This document shows positions 37,501 through 50,600 of a stretch of DNA of 64,000 bases, piece after piece. The position numbers and the translations under genes are program-made. Source of the DNA: Trochalopteron elliotii (Eukaryota; Chordata; Aves; Passeriformes; Leiothrichidae); the NCBI GenBank assembly GCA_024734555.1, contig JANPWX010000449.1:5483066-5547065 (forward strand). Direction: 5' to 3'. Under the pieces are notes generated by a model. The model worked only from the letters and a program-made list of their open reading frames with translations, was not told the DNA's origin and did not search any database. Within the stretch, counting starts at the first letter, position 1. Each line of letters begins with the position of its first letter.

Positions 37501-40500
37501 GCCTATGAGATGCATCCTCAGTTCCATGAGATGAGACCATTCTGCTGGTTGACTATGACTCACCCTTCATGCTTCTTTCGCAACTAAGGAACCCCCAAAA
37601 TGATAACCAGCATCTCAAAGATTTCCCCTGAGCCCAGGGAGGATGAGGGCTGAGTACCATGGAGGGGAGGCAGCTGCCAGCTGTGAGCACAGCTTACAGC
37701 TCCACACCACTCCAGGAGACCAGAGCCTGAGCCCCAGGCAACGTCCATGATGATCCACAATCTCTCAGGAAAACCTGCTGTTACTGCAAGTCTGTGTGTG
37801 AGGCAGCCAGCCTGACAGAGGATTTATTTTGTTCCCACTGGTTTCTCCTTTCTGGTGAGAAATGTTTTCATGGCAAGAAACACTAAGAAATATACTAATA
37901 TAAAGCAAAACAGGAAGGGGGTAAACAAATGCAAGGATCAAGTTAAATGTGGGGTTTTCGTGGTGCTTCTCAGGACCTCCTTCATATCAGCTGCCATGAA
38001 GATGGGGATGCTTTCCCCTTTGCAGAAGCAAGACCTCATCTGTGGCTGAACCTGCAGTTTTGGCTTAGGGGTCAGAAAAGAGCCTCTTCTATTTACTGGT
38101 GCAAACACATCCATTAAGCTGTTCCAGTGACTTGGCTCTGCAGAAGGTGTCTCATATAGTGTTTTGCATGCAGAGTTGAAGCACCCCAGATTTACACAGC
38201 AACCCTGCACTTGGTGTCTGGTTAAGATCCTCATCAGAGTGGAGGGCTGAGGTAATTTCATCTCCTGCCATGTGTTCCTCACACCCTGTTGCAAGTCCCT
38301 TCCAGGAAGTCATCACCTGAGTATCCCAAAGTGGGCTCCAGAAAGTGAGGCTGGGCCCAGGTTTCACTGCAGTTAAAATGATTGGCACCACCTTCACTCT
38401 GTCCTTGTGAGCACAGACTGATGCTGCCAGGGGGCCATGGCAGCTCTATTGCTGCAGTAATTGTTCTTTGCAGAGACCAGGGGACACTCACCTTTGGCAA
38501 ATGATGCTCCACTGGAAACCAAGATCCTGAGAAAGTCACTCCAGCTGCAGTGAATCCCAGCCAAGGACTGCGCTCCTGCAGGTCCTTCCTGCTGCCCCAG
38601 AGGAAGCCCCACAGCAACTCCTGTAGGAGTTAGGGGAAGGTGAGAGGTGCCCAGCCCCTTGCCTTGTCCCCTGGGTTTCTGTGCAAAGAGAGCAACAGCT
38701 CTCAACAATAACTTACCTCCTGCCTCCCTTAGACTGAGGAAAACAAGCGGGATAAGAGCAAAATCTCTCTGACAGAGCACAGCGTGTGTCGCTGCCCATG
38801 AGCTGAGGTGGCACCTCCCGTCTGTGCGCACGAAAACCCACAGGCAGTCCTCAGGTCCTGCTCAGCTAACACAGACGTTGCCATGTCAGCACAAGCAGAC
38901 TAACTCCATAGGAAGGAAGGAAGGAAGCACATCTTTGTGCACACTAGTTCCTGTTTCACTACATTCATAACCCTAATATCACATTAACACAGCAAGTGCA
39001 TTGATGCTGTAATTGCGTTCCAGCTGCCTGAATGCTCCTCTTAATTTAGTCATGCTACTTTAGCTTTGTTGTGAGTTACAAATCATTCTTGCTCTCAAGA
39101 AACAAATCAATTTAGAGATGTTGCAAGAGATAGGATTACCCAGCAGGTTTTCTTTTTTTAACACATGCATTGTATAAACTTTATTAAATGAAAGCAATTT
39201 CTCCAGGGAAGTCCAGCAGGCACTTACACTGATGGCAGAGGGAGACAAATTGCAAAGGTATTTGAGCTTCAAGGAGGATCACAGTCTCCTTGCAACTGAC
39301 TTGAAGGAATTCTGCCACAAAAAATACAGCAAAGCAATAACACAAGTTGTATCCTGTACCTGTGGAGGTTTTTAAATACTCGTTGATTTTTCAAGGGCGC
39401 AGATATTATGCATATACACATATTATTATCAGACCATGAAGCATTGGCTTGTTTGAGATTGGTGGTATCTTTTTTACTCTGAGCAAGATTTCTCAGTCAG
39501 TTTGAATTTTGCCATGGTTTTGACAAGGAAAGGTGACCCAATAGTTTGAGGCTAAAATTTAAAACATTCCCTACTTTGTTACAATGATCTGTGTATGGGT
39601 CATCTGGTTTATTAAAAAATAACAACTGGTTAAAGCAAAACCAATTTTTTCTGTTCTACTGGCAAGCAGCCATACTCTTGTGCAGCCTTTTTCTGCTACG
39701 TTTACCCTATTTCCAATCACCCCCTTGGTCATGTATTTACTGAATTACATGGTTGTGCTGGGGAAGCTGCACTTTTGCCTTATGATTTCTGTTCCTAATT
39801 AAAATAATTAGAGACAGTGTCAACAGATGGTGCTGAAGAGCAGCAACATCACCATGGACTGCTGCACGATCAAAAATATTCCAGAGAACTGCAACCACTG
39901 TCACCAGCTGCTGATTACATAAACTTCCACTGACGGGTACTTCTGGAGATACTGCACTGGGCTCCAGGCATCAGTACATAATAAACTTTGGTATTTCTAT
40001 GAAAACATTGTAACATCTCAATAAACATCAGCATTTCATTTTGTACAATAATAATATGTCTTTATATTTTTTAAGCCATCTTCTTTAATGCCTTCTCTGG
40101 AAGTTGTCTGTAATCCAGTCTCAATTCATGTTGTCCTCTCCTTTGGTGTACTCTGAAGACTGTGATACTATGATTTATGAGGATGAAACACGCATTTCAC
40201 CTGTAGTGCCAAAGATCTTTCTGCCTGGCTGCACAAGCTCTGCTCCTGGTACTGACACAGGGAGACAGGCTGGAGATGAGCTGGTGAAATAAACTTTATT
40301 TTGAATAGGGTGCTGTCATGGGCCTGAGTTCAGTGATAGTGACCCCAGGCCACACATTTAAGATGAAAATATCACAACTGTTCCCAGCTCACACCTTAAC
40401 AAAAATACATCAGTCTTGAAGGGCATGGAAACCTGCTTTTGGAGGCTGTTTACTCTCAGAGAGCTCTGAAAACTGTAACTTTCTTCACATTTTATATATC

Positions 40501-40623
40501 TAAGAGCCAGTTCATGAAAATAAAGTCAATCCTCCTACTTCCAGAAGGGATGAATTCAATATTGCTCTCAGAATTTAATATCAAGATTTTAAAGAAATGC
40601 TAACCTTACTAAAACCTATACCT

Positions 40624-40700
40624 TCTCCTGGTTTTGGCTGGGATAGAGTTAATTTTCTTCCTAGTAGCTGGTACAGTGCTGTGTTTTTTAACTTGTGAGC
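40624..40700 (+). mobile_element. Fragment of an avian ERV LTR
   Basis: The segment 'ggttttggctgggatagagttaattttcttcctagtagctgg' matches the end of a widespread bird ERV LTR that I recognise by its 'ctatcccagccaaaacca' terminus in the opposite orientation. Similarity fades after about 75 bp. The rest of the LTR is absent and no inverted ends or duplications are visible. The strand is given relative to the reading quoted here and does not claim transcriptional direction. Confidence 0.6.
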
Positions 40701-43311
40701 AATCAGATGCAATATGTTGACCTGTGTTGTACAAGAAATCAGATTTTTCCTTCTGGCTCTTTTCTGTAAAATCTATAACTTTCAGGCTTGAATGCTTTTA
40801 TACAAGAGAAAAATTAAATTGTATCGGGAGAGGAGTGAAGGATGCACATTTTAGATACCACTGCACACAAAATCTTGTTAAACCAGCCACCGGCTTCCCC
40901 TAGCTGCTAAGAAAATATCTCTGTTCCTCTTTCACCTCTCACATAAATTGTAAAAGTTTCAGTTTGTATAGCCCCTTACAACAATGTCCATAAGAATGGG
41001 ACATTGCACTTGGTTGGATCTCTAGGTTTGGCTTGACTCCACCCAAAACAAGCAAACTCAATAAATAAATATCGGCATCTCCAAGAGAGAGCTGAATTGC
41101 TCCTTCTGACGACTGCAAAGAGAGAGCTCGAGAGGGTGAGGTTCCAATACCTTGGATGTTGCTTGTCTGATAAATTTATGTTCAGGTATAGCCCTAAGTT
41201 AAACATTAAAACATCATGACTCATTGGATTCTTATCAGGTATAACACTGAAATTGCTAGGAGCCTGTATTTTGGTGAAAGACCAAACCAGTCGCAGGATC
41301 CTTCACTCTGCATTTTTAGGAATCTCTGTCTGCTTGCTCAAAATTGATTCATGATTGATCACAGAGCATGTGCAGCTTCTTTCTGTCAAACCTCCTAAAT
41401 TGATTGAAATAGATAGTTCCAAGACAAGCAAATATATAACACAATGAAATACCCCACAAAAAATAGTGTGAATGAATGGGGCTGACAAGAACTGATGTGC
41501 TTGTTCCAGACATCACATCTTCCAGAACCGTGCAACCCAGAAAAGGTCAAAAACCTTAAAATAGCTGATGTCCAGAAGCCCATCCTCTCCTCAAGCTCTA
41601 GAGATGTTAGAACTCAATTAGTGACACACTAATTTCTTGCTTCCCAACACACCGTGACATTTTGATGCCAGATAACTTTTGCTGTTTTGTAACCAAACCT
41701 TGGAGGAAGGCTGGATGTCACAGGTTTTTATTTGGATTCTTGTGTTTAGTGCAAGTGACAGATGGATTTTTTTTTCCTCCAGCTTATTCCAATATTCCAG
41801 AAAGATTTATGTTAAAGACTCACCCAGGTATCTTGTCTCAGAAGTACCAGAGGATCTGGCATATGTGATTTGTTAACCAAACATTTGTTTCCCCACAAGC
41901 AATACATGTGTCACCTGTGCTCTGAAGCAATGCATCTTTCTTCAACAGTCTGCACCCACTTCCTTCTGATTCATGGCACAGACAGCAAGGATGACTGATA
42001 CATCTGGCCCCCTCCCACACAAAGCAGATTTGAGGGATCAGCACCCCATACTGAGGACTCTTCAAGGTCAGGCTTCAAATATCTCATGTGCACAGAGCTT
42101 GGACCACACCATGGTGCTGGTTTGTGATGCAGAGCTCTTCTGCAAGTCACCTTTGCCTCAACTCCACCCAGACAGCCATTCCGTGGAGATGCATTTAAGG
42201 TGATGAAAGGCAGGATATTAGGTGTGCATGCCCTTCAGCATGTGGCTGGCCACCATCCCAGGCTGCCAGAGGAGGTCCTTGCATCCAGCAGGATCACAAG
42301 GAGATAAATGGGAACCATCAGGAGGACAGCAAGAGCACAGTAATTGACAAAAGGATTGACCAAAAAAATCAACCTTGTCCTCACTGAGAGCTTGAAAGAC
42401 CTTCTTGGTGGCATTAACACATGAACCTGAGCTACCCCACAATATGCCAATAAATCTTTCACAAGGTGTAAAATCACAGCCTAAGAAGTTAACTCACTCA
42501 ATGAAGCCTGTATCTGCGGAACAGAGTTTTAAAGCTTTCAACTCAGAATATAAGTATCAAATCACTAAGTTGTGTCCCAGTGTCCATGCTGGGGAATCTG
42601 AGCTGCCCCACATTTCTCCCCTCTCCTTGCAGTTCAGCAGAACTCCTGTTTGGCCCAATTCGCTTGAATCAGATTCCAGCCTCCTAATACAGTCAGATTT
42701 TAAAAGCCTTTGAAGAAAAAATCAAGGCTCATCCACGTTTTACACAATTTTGGTTTCAGTGGTCTATATATTGAGAAGATGACCTACTGCCTGAGCACTC
42801 ACACCAGTACTGTGTTTTGAAGATTGGCCAAAGCCTGAGTCAATACACACTTCCATGTACTTTCAGATAAAATCTACATTATGTTACACTGATCATATAC
42901 CACATAATTTTAGAAAACAAAATAAATACCATCCTCCCTCAAAAGGAGCATTCTACATGGGAGAAGACCCAAATGCTTTCCATAAAATATCAGCACCTGT
43001 TCACCCTTCTGTGCACAAAGTACACAGTGAAAGAGCAGTGATTGTTGCTGTAGTATCTGTTGAATCTTTGTTTTTCTATTGCCAAATAACCATCAGGTAA
43101 GATTTTTCCTGGAAAATTTTGCTTGAATAACCTATACCAGAAGCACAAATCCAGTCTGGGTCATTTGACCACCAGTATCTTCAGAAAACGTTGTATTTCC
43201 TTCTAGAGCAAAGCTTAGTCAGTAAAAGGATTATTTTGTTGGCAAAATTAATGAAAACAATTTTGAGCAGTAAAGAAATCCTAGCTTAAAAAATAAGCAA
43301 ACCAAGACCAA
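40701..43311. other. Intergenic between LTR scrap and SLC35F2 3' end
   Basis: Single-copy, AT-rich sequence. The overlapping minus-strand frames at 42218-42477 are unassigned. No gene was identified. Confidence 0.55.
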
Positions 43312-44452
43312 CTCTCCAGCTGCTGAATACTTTATTGTTTTTTTACTTCATACACCTGAGCTATGAAGGCTTGTACAAAATACAAAATAAAATAAAACCC
43401 CAGAATGGTTTTACAGATTTTAAAACTGCAGCCTTGTATTTTTTAAACATTTATTGTAAATATAAAGGTAGAAAATTGCCAGTGTATCTACTGAAAGCAC
43501 CTAACCTTTTGGATATTATATCATTATTTTGCCAAGAGAGTTGGCTTAGACGATTCAATTTTTTGAAGAAATGCCAATTTTATTACAACTCTTTCAGCAG
43601 AAATGTGTGCTGTTTCAGGGAGAAATTCACTGAGAAGTGAACTTCCATTCAAACCTTTTTGCTTTCTCATCCAGAAAAAAAACCCCACTTTCAGTTCTAC
43701 TGAAGAGAGGAAGAGCCTGTCTTTGCCTCTCCCACAGCTAACAGGAATGCACCAAACAAAAGGCCACAGAGAGAAACAGGAGGAATTATAAAAACAGATA
43801 TTTAAACTTCTCATACTAGCAAAATTAAACATGAAATACACGTAGCAGCCCCAGCAGCAACAGGGAGTGCAGCAATATGGAGAGATGAACACTGGGGTGG
43901 AATGGAGGCAGCAAATCCTTCCATAGAGGAATAAAGTCCACTGGCATGTAGAAGGTGTATGAATGCACTATGGCTTGCAGAACCAGGTCCTGTGAGAAGC
44001 TGAGCAGCTTTTGCAAGATGCTATCTGAGGGCACCCTGCACTGAGGGGTGGAAACCATGAAGCCCTCCAACAGCATTGTGCAGATTTAGGTCCCTAATGC
44101 AATATAAAACATATTTGCTCCTCATGATGTGACCCAGGAGCTTGCTTTGGCTTAGTGTTTTTCCCCAAGCATTTGTTGTTAAGTTAATTAAGCACTTAAA
44201 AATAACAGTCTCTCGCTTTCCAAAGACTCCACATAAATACTAATCTGTCTTTGTCTAAAGGCCAGATTTTCTGCAAGGGCAAATCAATACAGTTTCACTG
44301 ATTGAGGATCTGGCCTTAAAAGTCTATCAAGTGTATAAAACCCAGCACAGTATGACATGTGCCTTGGCAGTAGGACAGTTCTCTGGGTTAATATTTGAGG
44401 GAAATTTGGCAATTAAAAAAAAAAAGCTCTGTTTTGAAGTGCTGCCATTTCT
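43312..44452 (-). other. SLC35F2: SLC35F2 3' untranslated region
   Basis: Sequence from the SLC35F2 stop codon to the predicted cleavage site, about 1.14 kb. It contains an 83-codon frame (44076-43825) with a leucine-rich C-terminal half and no recognisable family. No interspersed repeat is seen. Extent is inferred from the poly(A) signal. Confidence 0.55.
43331..43336 (-). terminator. SLC35F2: SLC35F2 poly(A) signal (AATAAA)
   Basis: On the minus strand AATAAA is followed about 20 nt later by the GT-rich GTTGGTCTTGGTTTG (plus 43301-43315), a textbook downstream element. It lies about 1.1 kb after the stop codon. A second AATAAA at 43455-43450 could serve as an upstream alternative. Confidence 0.7.
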
Positions 44453-44671
44453 TTAATCAGTGCTGACCACCACGGTTTCTCCTCGTGTAAACTGCACAGT
44501 TAAGGCTGGGGCGTCACTGTCGCTCTCCTCAAGCTTCAGCGCGGCGTTGTCCAGGCCGGAGCTGCCGGGCTGCGGCAGCTCCGTGGCTTCTGCCGTCCGA
44601 GTGGGAGTGGAGATGTACAAGACAAAGCCCCCCATGATGATAACAAAGGACAGGATGTAAAGACCTGAAAA
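44453..44671 (-). CDS. SLC35F2: SLC35F2 coding exon 8 (last), with stop
   Basis: 219 bp from acceptor CTCTGCCAG to TAA. It encodes the last membrane helix [19 protein letters not shown], the conserved STPTRTAE, and a cytosolic tail rich in Glu, Asp and Ser ending ETVVVSTD. This tail is more divergent from mammals than the membrane part. The exon is locally GC- and CpG-rich at 44515-44605 compared with its AT-rich surroundings. Confidence 0.95.
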   Translation of the reverse strand, partial: FSGLYILSFVIIMGGFVLYISTPTRTAEATELPQPGSSGLDNAALKLEESDSDAPALTVQFTRGETVVVSTD

Positions 44672-47600
44672 CTGGCAGAGGAGAGAAAGAGATGCATTAA
44701 GTTGTGCCTGATGTAAGAACATGCTGAAGCTGCCTTGTTTCAAGAATGTGAAAGCTACCCTTCCTTGTAAAAAATATTTTAATGGGGATTATCACCATGA
44801 GCTGGATTCAGGTCTGAAAACAGAAATTCAACAGCTCTATTTACTTAAAGACTTGGGCCACTGGCTGATTTTCTCTGCATCTCATTCCCAAGACTGTTGG
44901 GCAGGGAGTTTCCTCAGGTCTACATACAAGAATCTTAACAGAGAGAGCAATGGGTGTAAACATAGTCATACTGAATGAAAGTTGTTTACATACATGAATA
45001 CTGAAACACTCTACCCCCAAGAGAATTTTGATCCAGAATGTGCAAGTATTTCAGGTTCTGGCAAGAGATGAATCTCTGTGCTATTGCAAGTCACCAGAGC
45101 GGCTGGTTCTCTGCACAGATCTCTTACCCATCTGCAGGGCTACAAGAGTGTTATTGCTGGAACAAAACCAGTTTGCTCTCCACACCCAACAGGTCCTTGA
45201 GGGGACAGAGGCTGGGGCTCCTTTTACAAGACTGGCATTTTCAAGCTGTGAAGTGGTGAGAGCTAAAGAGTACAAATCGCAGAGTACATAAGGCACTCTT
45301 CACTTGCCTGTTAAAATTCCAGTAATTGCCAAGATTCATCCACCTTGACAGAAAGACAAATACTTACTTCATAACACCAGATTCAATAATACCAAGTGTT
45401 GAAGTTATCCACAGCCAGGAACACTTTTCAGCAGGTTAATTAAAATCCTCCATATTCCCTTTGTCAAGCCATGCTGATTAAACACTAGGAGGAATGACAC
45501 AGCATATCCTACATACCTCTGTCAATATGCTCTAACTTCCTTAGCTTCCTTAGACATGCTTGAAAAGCATGTTTTAGTTTACCAGGATGAAATGAATGGT
45601 AGGACCTAGACAGCGGACTCTCCTCCAAAAAAGACTGAGGCATCTAAAACTAAGGCATTGCAATTCCTAGCCGGCAGTCACTTGGCTTGGAAACTTTTGG
45701 ATGGCAGCACACAAAAGGAAAAGCAGACTGAAACACAGTGGCCTTGTGTTAAGTGCCCTCTCTCACCACCTTGTTGGCTGTTTGCCTGGAGGAGCTTGGA
45801 CTCACGTGTTCACTCCACACAGGAGGAAGCATCAAGCTCTGAACTATCCCAACAGAGGCAGCAGGATCACCCATGGTCACACTCTCACTGAACTGTTCCC
45901 AGCAAATGGGCAGAGCCTGGGGCTGTATCCAACCACCTGGACCAACTCTCCAGCCTAAGGCCCTGAGTGAGCATGTGCCTGTGTGCAAGGACCTGAGGCT
46001 GAGCAGGCACAGGAACTGCAGACCCCTCTTGCAGTGCAGTGCACAAGGCTGGAAGTCAATTCCTCCAGGAGTGGATACAGCCACCAAGGCCGGGTGCCAA
46101 AGCTGTTGCAGTGCAGCTGTGACTCAAGGTCTGCCTGTATTTTTGCATTTATTGACACAGGTGAACATTACCCATGCTGCTCCATCAGGCCTACACTCTT
46201 TCTTTTTTTTCCTTTTGAGGAGAACTCAGTGGGGTTTTTTCCTGGGTTTTTTCTTTTTTTTTTTTTTTAATTTCAAATATTGCAGCAACTTTATCGCTTC
46301 AGACACTGATTTCAGTCACACTTTGTGCATCTGATATCCTCATTCCCACTGCTGAACCTAGAGAGTATTTAAAATGTTACTGGAGGACTGTACCTCCATC
46401 TAGTGTCTGTTTATGCAGTATACTCCCTTCTACAGTGGTTTATACAATTAATGCATGTGATGATCTTTCTCAGTATCTCTTGAGGGATTAAAGGTATCTA
46501 TATAATTAGTTCATTAGGAAGCACAGCAAGGATTCATTATGGAGTAAAAGGAAAAAAATAAAAAAGAGATCAAAACAGGCATGAAAAATTCACATTTCAC
46601 CTAAAACAGACACAGCTGGGGCTGAAAAGTTAAGCACATTAGCAAAACACTGTGCACAAGTGTTTCAAAACTTTATCGGTTCCTGGGCCTGGTCTCTGCT
46701 GTAGCCACTGATTGTGGTCCTTCTGTTTGTTTGTTTCAGAGCAGGTTCAGACCGTGGCAATTCAGAGCTTTCCATGGCTCTCTTTACTCTATAGCCCAGC
46801 CAAGCCTCCAGCAGCTTGTTGTGAAAAATCACATGATAATGTGGAATACAGAGCAACTCCCTGTGTTTTTGCTTGTAGATTCCTGTGTCCAGGAATCTTT
46901 TTAATCCAGCAAACATCCAACTTGGTTTCTTTGCCCCATAGGTGAAGAAACTACATGGTTAACTTGGCAATAAGATTTTCTACTGCTAAGAGCCATGTCA
47001 AAATTAGGCTCTCCCAGTTCATGGTTATCTCAGATAACAGATGAGATAATAACTTATCTCAGATCCTCTGATTACTAAAGATGTGATATTATTATTGCAC
47101 CCCTTTTTGCTACTTCATTGTTTCTAACCCTAGATGCAAGTTCCTATTTCAATAAATATCTGAAGTTCTCTCAACACAATCCCAAAGTCTTCAGCTGTTC
47201 ATTTTTGGTACAAGAATACCTTGCTAACAATTATGAGATGGCCTGCTCCCAGAACATCCTCTTCCCAAAATAAGCTAAAAACCTGAAAAATAAAAATTTA
47301 ATATATCCCTTCCAAGTCTCTTCTTTCTCTTCACTATTATGAATATAAATTTATAATCACTTCTTGAGTTAAGCTATCTGGGTGCAAAAATCCACATTTG
47401 GAAGTGACTTAGAAAGGATTTAATTGTTAGACCATAAGCATCATTTGCTTCCTGCATTCATTTTTAATGGATGCTTTGTAGTTTGGAGCAAAGTTTGGAA
47501 CCCAAAACAGGGAGGAAAGCTGAGCTAAGAGACTCTTTAAAAGGAAAATCTAGCTGCTGTCAGACCCTACCATAACCAGACTCTGCACTGCCATCATTTT

Positions 47601-50600
47601 CAGAAAACAAATCTGACCTAAAAGCTTCTGGCTGAAGAGAAAGCAACCACATGGAATAATACAAATTAAGTTCCCAAGCAAAGTTCACAAGCTTTTCACT
47701 CAGCCCTTCCAGTCATTGAGTGGCTGGCTCAATTACTCCAATTACTTTCATGAGCTAGGTTCTCACAAGTGATTTTGGATGAAAAGTAGAGGGTGGCATG
47801 AAATCCTTTTAGCACTGTCATTTAGCTTGAGTAGACACTGCCAAAAATATTTTAGAGCACAATAAAAGTAACTGCCTTTTGGAGAGTGTACAGAATAATA
47901 CATTTATCTGTATTTTTTCAGATCCTTTAGTCTCTCCTTAGCAGCAGCCCTAAGAGAGCTTGGTTCTCATCCCAAAATGTGGGTAACGAACAGATTAAAC
48001 TTCTGAAAGAAAATATTATTTTCTGAAAATCAAACTGGTCCTCTTTCAGACACCAAATGCCTTTCAGGACAGGGAGATTCAAACCCTCTCCTTGGACACC
48101 TGGAGTAGTGAACCAGATCTAACATGCTGTTCCACAAAGGGCTTTCAGTGAGAACTCTATTATTGGAACACCTCAGGAAATTATTTACTATCTCTTAACA
48201 TTAACTTACTCCTTCAAGTGTGAAATGGTTTGAAAATGGCTCTCTGGCTAATGGTGCAAGGCTCTGTCATTGACTAACAGGACTCCTCCTGACTGGCACC
48301 TGCCAACAACGAATGACAGAAGCCACAGAAATGTGCAGGTGCCAATGACTGTTCTGGGGCTTTTAAGAACATTACACTTTATTTATGATTTTGGAGTAGA
48401 AGTGTAACTGAAGAAATGTGAAAGTGAAGGAATGAACTCACTCACCTTGTAGTGAAACAGGAAAAGCCCAAAGAAGAGGCTGTAGAGATCTGAAGTCAGA
48501 ATGCCCAGGTTGACAGAGGTTGCGCTGGTAACTTTCATCACAACTGGCATGAAGCTGTACAGCGCAAACATGCACAGAGCAAAGGCTGTGAACAGTAGTG
48601 CTACAAAACAAGGTGACAAGTTACTCCTCAGGCACAGAACTATGATTTTATAGAGCACTGATATTCTTCAGATGCTTTAAAACTACGCATTTTTCTCTCC
48701 TAAGAGATATGGGAATGTACATGTAAGAGAAGCATGGAAGATTACCTTGTATTGCGAGAATTACTGTATCTATACAAGAAAGTTCTTGTTCATTTTTACA
48801 TAACATAAGAGTTGACTGAAGAAATTTAGAGCTACACTTCTTGACAACATTTAGTTCTGTTCAAGTCAAAATGTGTCAATTTTTCCTGTACTTCATTTAG
48901 GATGGACAACAGAAAAATGTTCTTGTGATGTTTCAACAACAAACACATCAGTAACTAAACAGGTTTCATTTTTAATTATTTCAAGTTATATGTAAAATGC
49001 AAAATCTGTTTTAATGTTCGATCCTGCAGACCCTCTCTCTTTGCTGGGCTGCAAAGTTTGAAGAAAATAAACTTGTGAAATATAATACTAATGCTGCTTG
49101 TTATTCAGAGAAAGAAAAGAAAAGCCCCACCATTTAAAGTCTATATGATTATAATTCTCCAGTGTTCTGTAACATGCACACTATTTTGTCATGCACATAC
49201 CAACTTCCCAGTTCCACTGAAATCGCATTAGCTCCCTATGTTCCACAATGGCTCTAGAGTTAGAGAAAAGATATAATATAGTAAAAAAAGGAAAAAAAAT
49301 CATACTCAAATAGAGAATTTAATTACCAAACATATTAGAAACATTTTGATTTATAAGCCATTCTATTTTTGTTTCAAATTTTACCCAATGACACTAGCTC
49401 AAATATCTAACAAGCATGAAAAAAGACAGGAAAATTAAAGTGCCTGAAAGTCAAGAGCACTGTTATTTAATTGTTATGCCTTCTTCACAGGTGTTTTCAG
49501 CGATTCAGTTGTATTTAATACACCATTTGAGGAAATTATTAACTATAATGATGAGAAATGAGGACTATATAATTCATTAGACAGACTTAAGTGCATCTGG
49601 TCTGTTACTCAAATGTGGTTATTTGTAAGAGTATATATGGCTTCATTTTAAACTTGAGTGTACTATGGAAGTTCTCCTGCTAACAATTATCTCCTAATCT
49701 TTCCATAGAGAAAATCCATTAAGAAATACATTCCTATAAACAGTCCTCAGCATACTGAGTGTCCTCACAAGCATCAACAAGATCAAAAATACAGCCAAGT
49801 ATCCTATGTGTTGAACTGCAGGAGTTCAGCTTTAGAACTGCTGTAATAAGAGTAGTGCACATAAAAAGGATATAAAACAGATACTGATCAGCAACAAAAA
49901 TCAATTCAAGTGGAAGGGCTCCCATATAGGCCAAATAAAGATGCAACAAAGAATTTAATAACATCATTTCAGGGTATACAAGCAATCATTTGTAGTATAT
50001 TCTTAATTAGTTTTAAAATAAATATTAGATCCTTACAGCTGTAGACCGCTGATAATAGTCCCAAATAAGCCCACCATTCCTAGAAACTCCACTCTGCTCA
50101 GATTTTTCACAATGTATTCCTCACTCACATTAGAAATGGCATACAAAGAAGCACCAAGAAGCACTAAGACATCTCCAATCACCACGTCACTACCTGTACA
50201 GAAATATTAATCCACAATAAGGGTAATGCCACAAACACTTTTTAACTTTCCTTTAAAAAGCAAGCAAATTTATCTTGAACATCTCTATCTTCCTAGCTCA
50301 TTCCAAGGGAAGGGGGAAGGAAATCCTTCCTGTGTGTGCAGAGGAGTGTCTGAGCACAGACTCTGCTGCCTGCTCACCTCACCCTGCACAGTGTGGAGTG
50401 AGATAAACCCAGCATTTACTTGTCATCCCAGCCAAGACACTGCTGCATCATCTGGTCCAATACTACTTCTGCTGACCCCAGGCACTGTAGGGAATTGAGC
50501 AAATTCCCAGTTAGAGATGCTCTCTGCATTTTGAGAATATTGTCCCCACTTTTGCAGTAAGGTCTGATTCAAAGCTTGCAAAAAATCAGTCTATTGATTT

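Larger units (their letters stand above)
25488..40623. other. Intergenic desert with small inverted and tandem repeats
   Basis: Fifteen kilobases without a supported exon, RNA gene or identified transposon. GC content is higher around 26230-27280 and low around 27650-28250. Listed separately are the inverted repeats at 26572-26599 and 27700-27731 and a tandem duplication at 34517-34562. The many frames of 60-175 codons, including 35069-35596 and 38394-38831, lack domain signatures and overlap frames on the other strand. Confidence 0.5.
44672..48445 (-). other. SLC35F2: SLC35F2 intron 7
   Basis: 3.8 kb. It contains the GATA cluster at 47025-47059, a T-rich low-complexity run at 46235-46269, and a small 8-bp hairpin near 45552. 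No interspersed repeat was recognised. Frames at 45658-46334 are chance overlaps. Confidence 0.8.
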
